Below are positions 18,971 to 27,109 of a DNA stretch of 64,000 nucleotides, piece after piece. Below the pieces are notes generated by a model. It was not told where the DNA came from. It made no database searches and saw only the letters and a program-made list of their open reading frames with translations. The DNA comes from Francisella adeliensis (GTDB taxonomy: Bacteria; Pseudomonadota; Gammaproteobacteria; Francisellales; Francisellaceae): assembly GCF_003290445.1 (NCBI RefSeq), contig NZ_CP021781.1, positions 1,302,001-1,366,000 on the forward strand, read 5' to 3'. Both the position numbers and the translations under genes were made by a program. The number at the start of each line of letters is the position of its first letter. Within the stretch, counting starts at the first letter, position 1.

Positions 18971-19573
18971 ATGAATTACTTAAATTTTAGTCTATTAACT
19001 TTTGCTTACCTCTTAGGTTCGATTAACAGTGCAATTATAGTTTGTTACATATTTAGACTACCATCCCCAAGAAGTATAGGCTCAGGTAACCCAGGCACAA
19101 CCAATGTGCTACGAATAGGTGGCAAAGTACCTGCAGCAATTACATTAGTCTTTGATATTTTAAAGGGTCTAGTACCTGTTCTTATAGCAAAAATGCTCAC
19201 AGCAAGTGAGTTCATTATAGCTTGTACTGCTCTTTACGCGATATTAGGTCATGTATTCCCTATATTTTTTGGATTTAAAGGTGGTAAAGGTGTAGCTACT
19301 TTAATAGGAACTTTATTTGGTTTTGGCTGGGTTTTAGGGTTAATATTTGTTATCACTTGGCTTTGTGTAGCTTTAATTACAAAATACTCCTCGTTAGCTG
19401 CATTAGTTGCAACAGTTGTAGCAAGTATATCTGTTATATTTATGGCTAACTTGCAGATTGCCGCACCATTTTTAATTATTGCAATTATGATACTAATTAA
19501 ACATAAAGGAAATATCCAAAGACTAATTAGTGGTCAGGAAAGTAAAATCGGCGACAAAGCTAAGGCGAAATAA
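18971..19573 (+). CDS. plsY: Glycerol-3-phosphate acyltransferase PlsY
   Basis: 200 residues with five to six membrane segments. The three PlsY motifs are present: GSGNPGTTNVLR, the lysine of FDILKGLVPV, and GHVFPIFFGFKGGKGVAT. It transfers acyl from acyl-phosphate to glycerol-3-phosphate in the inner membrane, the first step of phospholipid synthesis. The stop codon is followed immediately by the metN ATG, so plsY-metN-metIQ form one transcript. Confidence 0.95.
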   Translation: MNYLNFSLLTFAYLLGSINSAIIVCYIFRLPSPRSIGSGNPGTTNVLRIGGKVPAAITLVFDILKGLVPVLIAKMLTASEFIIACTALYAILGHVFPIFFGFKGGKGVATLIGTLFGFGWVLGLIFVITWLCVALITKYSSLAALVATVVASISVIFMANLQIAAPFLIIAIMILIKHKGNIQRLISGQESKIGDKAKAK

Positions 19574-20620
19574 ATGATACAAATCAAAAATTTAAAAAAA
19601 GAGTACCGTACAGATAATGTTAGTAATTTAGTACTCGACAATATTAACCTTGAAATTAATCAAGGTGAAATATTTGGTATAATCGGACATAGTGGAGCTG
19701 GTAAAAGTTCACTTCTAAGATGTCTAAATCTGCTTGAAGAACCAACAGATGGTTCTATATTTATTGCTGATGAAAATATCACTAAAAAATCACCAAAGCA
19801 GCTTAGAGCATTTCGCAAAAAAGTCTCGATGATCTTTCAACATTTCAATCTACTTTCATCACGAACTGTATTTGAAAATGTTTCTTTACCTCTAGAAATA
19901 CAAGGTATTTCAAAAGCTGAAATAAAAAAGCGCGTCCATGAATTGCTTGATTTAGTTGAGCTTCCAAATAAGGCAAACGCATACCCGCAAGAGCTAAGTG
20001 GAGGACAAAAACAAAAAGTAGCTATTGCAAGATCTCTAGCTCTAAACCCTTTGGTTCTACTATCAGATGAAGCAACTTCTGCTTTAGACCCTACTTCTAC
20101 AAAACAAATATTAGCTTTACTAAAAAGGCTAAATAAAGAGCTTGGCTTGACTATAGTCCTTATAACCCATGAAATGGATGTTGTGAGAAATATCTGCGAT
20201 AGAGTAGCAATTATTGACAACGGTCAAATTAGTGAAATGGGGAAAACTCTTGATGTGTTTTTGGATCCTAAGGCTGATGTTACTAAGTCTTTTGTAGAAA
20301 CAAGTATCCACACTAAAGTGCCTGATTATATAGCAAAAATAATGATTGATAACCCTTATAGCCATGATAATATCTACCCCTTGGTGCAACTGACATTTTA
20401 TGGTGATAAAGGTAAAATGCCAATTATAGCTGAAATTTCGCGTCAATTTAATGCATCAGCTAGTATTATTCAGGCAAATATTGAAACAATTCAAGGGCAA
20501 ATTGTTGGTATAGCAATTTGTCATATAACAGGTGAAAGACAAGATTGGGAAAACGCTCTTAGTTTTCTTTCTAAACAAGATGTAAATTTAAAGGTGTTAG
20601 GCTATGCAAACAATATTTAA
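19574..20620 (+). CDS. metN: Methionine ABC transporter ATP-binding protein
   Basis: 348 residues. Walker A GHSGAGKSS (~38), signature LSGGQKQKVAIAR (~140), Walker B VLLSDEATSALD, and the H-loop histidine in VLITHEMD. The last ~80 residues form the NIL/ACT-like regulatory domain that binds methionine and inhibits transport in MetNI. The ATG directly follows the plsY stop, and the 3' end overlaps metIQ by 17 bases. Confidence 0.95.
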   Translation: MIQIKNLKKEYRTDNVSNLVLDNINLEINQGEIFGIIGHSGAGKSSLLRCLNLLEEPTDGSIFIADENITKKSPKQLRAFRKKVSMIFQHFNLLSSRTVFENVSLPLEIQGISKAEIKKRVHELLDLVELPNKANAYPQELSGGQKQKVAIARSLALNPLVLLSDEATSALDPTSTKQILALLKRLNKELGLTIVLITHEMDVVRNICDRVAIIDNGQISEMGKTLDVFLDPKADVTKSFVETSIHTKVPDYIAKIMIDNPYSHDNIYPLVQLTFYGDKGKMPIIAEISRQFNASASIIQANIETIQGQIVGIAICHITGERQDWENALSFLSKQDVNLKVLGYANNI

Positions 20621-22070
20621 TCTTCATGAGCTTGGCTTGATTGCACAATCAACATGGGAAACCATATATATGGTTTTCATAGCTACTGTAGTAGCAGTAA
20701 TTGGTGGGATTATTTTAGGAATATTACTATATGTGACCCAAGATAGTAAAAACCTACTTATTAAAGGGTTTAATAAGTCATTTAGTATTGTAATAAATAT
20801 CACAAGAAGTATTCCTTATATTATATTACTGATATTGTTATACCCTCTTACAAGGCTTATAGTTGGCACTACAATTGGAACTACTGCTTCAATTGTGCCT
20901 CTAGCAATCGCTGCCTTACCGTTTTATGCGCGTCTTACAGAATCAGCATTACGCGAAGTTGATAGTGGACTTATTGAAGCTGCAAAATCTATGGGAGCTA
21001 CTCGTTGTCAGATTATATTTAAAGTACTACTTCCTGAGTCAAAAGCTTTACTAATAGATGCTGCAACTTTGACTTGTATTTCCTTAATTGGTTTTTCTGC
21101 TATGGCTGGTATAGTTGGCGGTGGTGGTTTAGGAGACCTAACCTACTTCAAAGGATATAACTATGGTAATTACACCCTACTTTTAGGTGGTGTGGTTATG
21201 CTTGTTATACTTGTACAGATCACACAATCATTTGGTAACTATCTTATATCTACTAAAAAATTAACTTCATTATGGCTTGTAAGTGCCTTATTAGTATTTG
21301 CTTGTGGTATTCAGGTTTATTCAAATCACTCTACTGCTACAAATGTAAACCAAATTACAGTTGGTTATATAACAAGTCCTCCCCAAGATGCTATTATGAA
21401 ACTTAGTAAAAAAATTGCTAAAGAAAAATACAATCTTGATGTAAAACTTGTAACGTTTGGTGATTACAATATCCCCAATAGAGCATTAAATGATAATGAG
21501 CTTCAAGCTAATGTATTTCAACATATCCCATTCTTAGAAGATCAAAACAAGCAGTTTGGTTACGACATAGTACCTATAGGTAAGACATTCTTATATCCAA
21601 TGGGGGTGTTTTCTAAAAAATACAACAAAATTGATGAAATACCTAATGGTGCAACAATTGCTATCCCTAATGACCCTACTAACCAAGGGCGTGCTTTAAT
21701 GATTATGCAAGATATGGGAATTATAAAACTTAAAGATGGTATCACATGGCAGGCAACTCCTGATAGTATAGCTAGCAATCCTAAAAAACTAAAAATTATT
21801 GCTCTTCAAGCAGATCAAATCCCGAATAACCTAGGCGATGTAGATGTTGGTATTGTTAATAATGACTACATAGAAAAAGCTGGACTTACACTTAAGGATG
21901 CCTTATTTGTTGAACCTAAAGATTCACCTTTTGCAAATGTAATCGCGGTAAATAAAGATCAAAAGAATAATCCTAAACTAAAAGAATATGTTAAAGCACT
22001 AAACAACCCTCAAATCAAAAAAGTAGCAGACAAATACTATCCAAACGATGCAGCTATTGCAGCTTGGTAA
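20604..22070 (+). CDS. metIQ: Fused methionine ABC permease and substrate-binding protein
   Basis: 488 residues. Residues 1 to ~215 are MetI: five membrane helices and the EAA loop EAAKSMGATRCQIIFKVLLPE that docks on MetN. An extra membrane helix (~222-240, TSLWLVSALLVFACGIQVY) connects to a MetQ/NlpA-type binding protein from ~250 (ITVGYITSPPQDAIM to the end). MetQ is normally a separate lipoprotein; here it is tethered by its own helix, with a Cys at the helix end that is only a poor lipobox. The same fusion is what I know as metIQ in Francisella. Overlap with metN shows coupling. Confidence 0.92.
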   Translation: MQTIFNLHELGLIAQSTWETIYMVFIATVVAVIGGIILGILLYVTQDSKNLLIKGFNKSFSIVINITRSIPYIILLILLYPLTRLIVGTTIGTTASIVPLAIAALPFYARLTESALREVDSGLIEAAKSMGATRCQIIFKVLLPESKALLIDAATLTCISLIGFSAMAGIVGGGGLGDLTYFKGYNYGNYTLLLGGVVMLVILVQITQSFGNYLISTKKLTSLWLVSALLVFACGIQVYSNHSTATNVNQITVGYITSPPQDAIMKLSKKIAKEKYNLDVKLVTFGDYNIPNRALNDNELQANVFQHIPFLEDQNKQFGYDIVPIGKTFLYPMGVFSKKYNKIDEIPNGATIAIPNDPTNQGRALMIMQDMGIIKLKDGITWQATPDSIASNPKKLKIIALQADQIPNNLGDVDVGIVNNDYIEKAGLTLKDALFVEPKDSPFANVIAVNKDQKNNPKLKEYVKALNNPQIKKVADKYYPNDAAIAAW

Positions 22071-22111
22071 AACTTCAGACAAAATAAATCTTAAAATCAT
22101 AAGGAGCAGTT

Positions 22112-22864
22112 ATGCAACATAACAGTGAATTTCTAAATTTAGTCAACGATGCAAAAACTCGTATACAAGAGTGTACTGTAAACGATATTCAGGAAATGAA
22201 TGAATCAAACACTCTTGATGGGCTACTTATAGATACTCGTGAAGAATCTGAATTTGCTAATGGATTTATTCCAAATGCAATCCATATTAGTAAAGGTATG
22301 ATTGAGTGTAGAATCGAGCAAATGATTCCAAATAAAAATCAAAAAATGTACTTCTACTGCGGTGGCGGTTTTAGGTCTGCTTTAGTTGCTGACCTTTTAC
22401 AGGAGATGGGCTATACAAATACTATTTCTGTAGATGGTGGATGGCGAGCTTGGAATACAAATAATTTTCCAATCTCAAAGCCTGAAGACTTTTACCCTAC
22501 TGAGTATGCTAGACTTATCGCGGAAGCACATGAACAAGTTCCTGAAATCAGCCCTAGTGAAATCAAAACAATGTTTGATGAAGACAAACTTGATGGCGTA
22601 CTAATTGATGTGCGTGAAGATTCAGAATTTGCTCAATCATATATTCCAGGAGCTACTCACCTTAGTAAAGGGCAGATTGAAGTTAAAATAGAAAGCCTAA
22701 TTCCAAATAAAGAGCAAAAGATATATCTATACTGCGGTAGTGGCTATAGATCACTGCTTGCTGGTGTAAATTTACAAAAGATGGGCTATACAAATGTGTA
22801 CTCTATGTCAGGCGGTATCAAAGAAGGTTGGCTAGCAAATGGCTACCCTATCGTACAAGGATAA
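22112..22864 (+). CDS. Tandem two-domain rhodanese
   Basis: 250 residues made of two similar rhodanese domains (~20-125 and ~145-250), an internal duplication. Both keep the catalytic Cys loop: YCGGGFRSA in the first and YCGSGYRSL in the second. This differs from TST/MPST enzymes where the first domain is inactive. The sulfur acceptor is unknown. No signal peptide, so cytoplasmic. A good Shine-Dalgarno (GGAG) precedes the ATG. It lies 42 bases after metIQ, which may reflect a sulfur-metabolism theme. Confidence 0.88.
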   Translation: MQHNSEFLNLVNDAKTRIQECTVNDIQEMNESNTLDGLLIDTREESEFANGFIPNAIHISKGMIECRIEQMIPNKNQKMYFYCGGGFRSALVADLLQEMGYTNTISVDGGWRAWNTNNFPISKPEDFYPTEYARLIAEAHEQVPEISPSEIKTMFDEDKLDGVLIDVREDSEFAQSYIPGATHLSKGQIEVKIESLIPNKEQKIYLYCGSGYRSLLAGVNLQKMGYTNVYSMSGGIKEGWLANGYPIVQG

Positions 22865-22869
22865 AAGTC

Positions 22870-23349
22870 ATGTTTAGAATCGGTCATGGTTATGATGTCC
22901 ATAAATTTACTGCTAAGAAACAAGATATTACAATCGGTGGTATCGAGATACCTTACGAGTTTGGGCTTGAAGCTCATTCTGATGGCGATGTACTAATTCA
23001 CGCAATGTGTGATGCTATACTAGGTGCTTTAGCTTTAGGTGATATTGGTAGACACTTCCCAGATACTGATGCACAATTTAAAAATACAGATAGTAAATTT
23101 TTCTTAGCTGAAATCAAAAAAATGCTTGATGATAAAGGATATACAATTGGTAATCTTGATTGCACAATAGTTGCTCAAGCTCCTAAAATGCTACCCCATA
23201 TTGAAAGCATGAAAGCTTGTTTATCTAACATCTTAGCTATAGGTATAGATCAAATAAATATCAAGGCTACTACTACTGAAAAACTTGGCTTTGTCGGTAG
23301 AAAAGAAGGGATTGCCAGCCATGTAGTTTGTTTGATTTATAATATTTAA
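22870..23349 (+). CDS. ispF: 2-C-methyl-D-erythritol 2,4-cyclodiphosphate synthase
   Basis: 159 residues from the ATG at 22870, exactly the usual length. An in-frame TTG at 22828 inside the rhodanese gene would add 14 unrelated residues and is rejected. The zinc ligands are in GHGYDVHKF (Asp, His) and the later His of [16 protein letters not shown]. IspF closes CDP-ME-2-phosphate to MEcPP in the non-mevalonate pathway. It follows the rhodanese gene by 5 bases. Confidence 0.96.
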   Translation: MFRIGHGYDVHKFTAKKQDITIGGIEIPYEFGLEAHSDGDVLIHAMCDAILGALALGDIGRHFPDTDAQFKNTDSKFFLAEIKKMLDDKGYTIGNLDCTIVAQAPKMLPHIESMKACLSNILAIGIDQINIKATTTEKLGFVGRKEGIASHVVCLIYNI

Positions 23350-23371
23350 TTCCTTTAAAAAGCTAAGGCTG

Positions 23372-23914
23372 TTAATAGTGTTTTGAACAGGTTTGTTTCC
23401 ATTCAGATTTAAGTATCGCCATTATAACTGTACTCCACCATCTACCTTTGAAATACCGATTCTCTATAAATACAGCTTCTTCACGCATCTCTACTCTCTC
23501 ACATAGCTTTATTGCTGGCTTATTTTCAGAAATTGTTTCAGCGTAAATGCGATGTAAATTATGCTTATTAAAGCCATATTCTAAAATCGCTCTAATTGCT
23601 TCTTCTGCGTAACCCTCTATTTGGTACTCTCGACCTACGCCACAACCAATTGATGCTTGTTTATTTAGCTCAATACGCAATCCTGCAGTACCTATAAATG
23701 TACCATTAAGCTCTATAACCATTTGATATTTACTTCTACATTTTTCTAGTGACTGTGCTAAAAAGATATTTACAAGCTTCCTCGCCTTTTCTTCAGAACA
23801 ATCTTCTTCACTATAAAAACGCTGATATTTTTTATCGTTAACCATACTGCAATAGGCTTCGGTATCAGCAAGTCTGAAATCCCTTAATACTAGACGCTGG
23901 GTTTTTATAATCAA
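23372..23914 (-). CDS. GNAT family N-acetyltransferase
   Basis: 180 residues. The start is a TTG with AAGGAG seven bases upstream, which makes it convincing. The RimJ/RimL-like fold shows in QRLVLRDFRLADTEAYCSMV, GCGVGREYQIEGYAEEAIRAIL and ETISENKPAIKLCERVEMREEA. Acceptor unknown. Convergent with ispF (22-base gap), no strong terminator between them. 79 bases downstream of the TDT carrier gene on the same strand, possibly cotranscribed. Confidence 0.82.
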   Translation of the reverse strand: MIIKTQRLVLRDFRLADTEAYCSMVNDKKYQRFYSEEDCSEEKARKLVNIFLAQSLEKCRSKYQMVIELNGTFIGTAGLRIELNKQASIGCGVGREYQIEGYAEEAIRAILEYGFNKHNLHRIYAETISENKPAIKLCERVEMREEAVFIENRYFKGRWWSTVIMAILKSEWKQTCSKHY

Positions 23915-23993
23915 TATTTAACTCCTTAGAATCTATTTAACCAGACCTTGAAAATAATTGGCTACGGGTCTTACTTAAGCTAGTTATATAGTA

Positions 23994-25100
23994 CTATTTC
24001 TTCTTCGCTTTGACATGAACAACAGAGGTTGGATTATATAGTACTTTACCAGTTTTTATACCTTTAATTGTACCTATAGCTGCTATACTCCACGCAAAAA
24101 TCAAGAATATAAATGAACTAATTGCAGCCCATTGGAAAAATGGTAAATGAGTGTGTAGCGCTAACTGTGTTGTACCTGTCACACATGTACCAACTGGAAA
24201 TGTAAACGCCCACCAAGTAAGTGCAAATGGCATCTTTCTTTTTAATGCTCTTAAAGTAAGTAAAGAAGCAATAAAGAACCACAACATAGCAAATCCCCAA
24301 ACGGGTACTCCATAAAGGATTGCCATCACATTCATACCTGTTGCTATAGGTTCACTAACTGTAAACAAAGCTGCGGTACCCAAAGCACCCGCTGCCGTAA
24401 TTGACTGTCCTAGTGGACCTAAAACAATCCATAGAGTGGGAACTCGTGCACTACCTGATGTACCAGAGTGAGATAAGCGGCTCCAGATCAAAGTTATAAT
24501 TATAAGTGAAGCTACTAAACTAAGACCAAAGCAAGCATACATGCCATAAAGCAGTGTCTGTTGAGCATCTCCATTTTCCATATATTTAAGAAACATTGAT
24601 CCAATCGTTGCCGATACCATTGGTGGAACAACAGGCATTAACCAACCACCAAATGCTGCATCTTCATGGACTTCATTATAAGTGAACAAACGGTATGGAA
24701 TAATAACTGCAGTAACAACTCCACTAATAGTACCAATCCAAAAAAGTGGCCATGCAATATCAAGTGCTAAATCTTGACCCAAAAGTGCAGGTCCTAATAA
24801 TAATGTACCACCTGCAACTGTTAAAAATGCCATAGGAGGTGCACCAAAAAATTGAGACATTATTGAATCATTAAATTGGCGTTTGATAATGTGTGGCTTT
24901 GTTATTGTTTGATAGCTTTTTACTATAGTCATAAAAATAAGCATAGCAAATGCAATTAACCAAATAACAGTTGCAAAACCTGTCAAATCTTTTCCAATAA
25001 ATGGTAAGCCAACAGCCGCATTTGCGATAATTCCAGTACCCATTACAGAAGCAAACCAGTTAGGTCCCATCTCTTTTTGTAGTTCAATTTCTTTGTTCAT
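23994..25100 (-). CDS. TDT family transporter (TehA/SLAC1/Mae1-like)
   Basis: 368 residues with ten membrane helices. The N-terminus MGPNWFASVMGTGIIANA matches the tellurite-resistance/dicarboxylate transporter family. Members move C4-dicarboxylates, sulfite or anions, or confer tellurite resistance; substrate here is open. A good Shine-Dalgarno (AGGAAG) and a candidate promoter (TTGTCA at 25145-25150, TTTAAT at 25121-25126, both minus strand, 18-base spacer) give a very short leader. Confidence 0.85.
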   Translation of the reverse strand: MNKEIELQKEMGPNWFASVMGTGIIANAAVGLPFIGKDLTGFATVIWLIAFAMLIFMTIVKSYQTITKPHIIKRQFNDSIMSQFFGAPPMAFLTVAGGTLLLGPALLGQDLALDIAWPLFWIGTISGVVTAVIIPYRLFTYNEVHEDAAFGGWLMPVVPPMVSATIGSMFLKYMENGDAQQTLLYGMYACFGLSLVASLIIITLIWSRLSHSGTSGSARVPTLWIVLGPLGQSITAAGALGTAALFTVSEPIATGMNVMAILYGVPVWGFAMLWFFIASLLTLRALKRKMPFALTWWAFTFPVGTCVTGTTQLALHTHLPFFQWAAISSFIFLIFAWSIAAIGTIKGIKTGKVLYNPTSVVHVKAKKK

Positions 25101-25409
25101 AAATACATCTTCCTAACTATATTAAACTTCTACTAACTTTATTTTGACAAGGGTAATTATTTATCTCAATTATGATGGTTGAAGACATATAATCTAAACC
25201 ATCAAATACTTCATTTAGCTAAAAACTAAATCTTAGGTTAATTATAGCCTGCTGTTGACAGTCTTACAATTAGAGAAGTAGTTAATATAATACCCCTTTT
25301 AAGCTTAGGCTCAGATCTATGTCAGGGCAGATAGTAACTTAAAAGATTAGGGATAATACATTTGAAGAATTAAGATTAAATGAGGTTTACTCTTATTTTT
25401 TTAATAAAA
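25101..25409. other. Intergenic region upstream of the TDT gene with inverted repeats
   Basis: 309 bases between the cph operon end and the TDT start. It contains the putative TDT promoter (25121-25150). Further upstream is a 7-bp inverted repeat, GATGGTT (25174-25180) with AACCATC (25197-25203), and an ATTTAG/CTAAAT pair (25213-25231). No gene and no T-tailed terminator for the cph operon is apparent. Confidence 0.5.
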
Positions 25410-27092
25410 TTATTTGCATAGCTGCTCAAAATAATCAATCACAACCTCTACCTCTGCTTGACAGCAAAGTATAGCGACATCATTATCTTGTAGTCTCTCA
25501 ACGATGTACTCTACACCTTCAAGCTCACCACATGATATGTATGTGTTAGCTAGATCAAAACCTTTCTTCTCAAGATCTTTTTTAGTTAAGAATGGCAACT
25601 CTAAAGGTTCTGCTCCACGCAGATAAGAAGCAGTCTCTTTTAGCACTATAAAGTCTACATCATGCTTCATGATTATGTCATTAATTGGTGATATTAGATA
25701 CCTTCTATCACCAGTAGTACCTATCATCAAGTATGTTTTGCCACCTTTATCGTAGGCTTTCATCATCGATAACAATGATTCCATACCTGCTTCATTATGA
25801 GCATAATCAACTACAGCAACCTTATTATCCCATTCAAACACATTAGCTCTACCTCTATTCTCTTTAGGATCATTTTCATAACTCTTAAGAGCATTTGAAA
25901 TACTTTCAAAACTAATACCTAATTTAAATGATAAAGCTATAGCAACTAATGCATTTTCAATATTATGCTTAGCAAAACCTTTAACAGTTAGAGGTGCATC
26001 AACCACTTTTAAAAGAGATTTTTTAACACCCTTTTCAATCCATATAAACTCTCCATTCTCAACAACACTCGCATAATCACTATTAGCCAAATAATAATCC
26101 ATATCATGGTCTTGAGGATTTTGAGTAATAACTATTTTATTACAATCTAGCTCATTAAATTTTGCTTTCATATATGAATTATCGAGATTTATGATAGCAT
26201 GAGAACCTTCACCAACAGTTCTAAAAACTATAGATTTTGCTTCAGCTAACTCTGCAACAGTCTCAATACCATCTTCACCTAAATGATCAGCAGATACATT
26301 AGTAACAGCAGCAGCATTAACATAACTCTCGATTAAACCACGCTTCAAAAGTCCACCACGAGCAGACTCTAAAAGAGCTATTTCAACATCTTTGTTAGTC
26401 AATACAAACTGATGACCTGTAGGTCCAGAATAATCACCTTCATCAACAAGCTTATTATTTACTTTAACCCAATCAGTTGAAGTATAGCCTGTTAGTTTAC
26501 CTGCATATCTACAAATATAGTCTGTTAGCCTAACAGTTGTAGTTTTACCATTAGTTCCTGTAACTATTACAGCAGGTATATCATAAACTTTAGACCAGTC
26601 GATATTATCAATTTCATCATTAGTTAAATCAAACTCATAACAGCCCGTACCTGAACCAACAAAAGCAGTATCTTTATCTCTAAAAGCATTGAAACCTTTA
26701 GATTTAGCTAGCTCATGAAGTTTGCGATATTTTAGATTTTGATCTTCATTAATAAAATCCATTAACTCACTTTTAGCTTCTTCAATAGTTTTATAGCTAC
26801 CTTCTTCGACAAACTGCCTTACAGATGCCCAGATAAAGTCTATTACATCACAAGCTGGCATAGTAATATCAACAGGTGCAGTCATAGCAAAACGAACACC
26901 ATTGTTAAAAAACTTATGCTCGAGCTTAATTTCAGTCCAACCAAGTTCTGGTAATATTCTATAAGCTTCTTGATTAAAAAGCTTTGTAAGCTTTTCTCTA
27001 TCATCAATAAGAGGAATATCCAAAACTGTACCCGTCTCTTTAAAGAAAAGGTTTGGTCCGACTAATCTTCGTGAATAACCTTCAGGAATCAT
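25410..27092 (-). CDS. CphA-related Mur ligase lacking the ATP-grasp domain
   Basis: 560 residues from the ATG at 27092. The frame extends to a TTG at 27107, but that codon abuts the GGGAG Shine-Dalgarno, so the ATG is the start. Residues ~1-165 look like a reduced CphA N domain (GPNLFF near the start and FVGSGTG near 144, compare GPNVYA and QFGYG in the neighbour). A complete Mur-ligase module follows, with P-loop GTNGKTTT (~179-186), NVSADHLGEDG and VVDYAHNEAG. No ATP-grasp separates them, and the HxxEH motif of the CphA N domain is missing (FIWAS there). It follows cphA by 17 bases and must work with it or its product. Sometimes annotated as cyanophycin synthetase family; function not known. 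Confidence 0.85.
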   Translation of the reverse strand: MIPEGYSRRLVGPNLFFKETGTVLDIPLIDDREKLTKLFNQEAYRILPELGWTEIKLEHKFFNNGVRFAMTAPVDITMPACDVIDFIWASVRQFVEEGSYKTIEEAKSELMDFINEDQNLKYRKLHELAKSKGFNAFRDKDTAFVGSGTGCYEFDLTNDEIDNIDWSKVYDIPAVIVTGTNGKTTTVRLTDYICRYAGKLTGYTSTDWVKVNNKLVDEGDYSGPTGHQFVLTNKDVEIALLESARGGLLKRGLIESYVNAAAVTNVSADHLGEDGIETVAELAEAKSIVFRTVGEGSHAIINLDNSYMKAKFNELDCNKIVITQNPQDHDMDYYLANSDYASVVENGEFIWIEKGVKKSLLKVVDAPLTVKGFAKHNIENALVAIALSFKLGISFESISNALKSYENDPKENRGRANVFEWDNKVAVVDYAHNEAGMESLLSMMKAYDKGGKTYLMIGTTGDRRYLISPINDIIMKHDVDFIVLKETASYLRGAEPLELPFLTKKDLEKKGFDLANTYISCGELEGVEYIVERLQDNDVAILCCQAEVEVVIDYFEQLCK

Positions 27093-27109
27093 ATATTTAT
27101 CTCCCAATG

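Noticed and set aside
21240-21330. Lipoprotein signal inside metIQ (Cys at helix end)
   Set aside because: The residues before Cys (VFA) are a poor lipobox and the protein is a fused permease.
22828-22869. Extended ispF start at TTG 22828
   Set aside because: It would add 14 residues that belong to another frame of the rhodanese gene and exceed the family length.
27093-27107. TTG start of the second Mur ligase at 27107
   Set aside because: It directly abuts the GGGAG ribosome site; ATG at 27092 has correct spacing.
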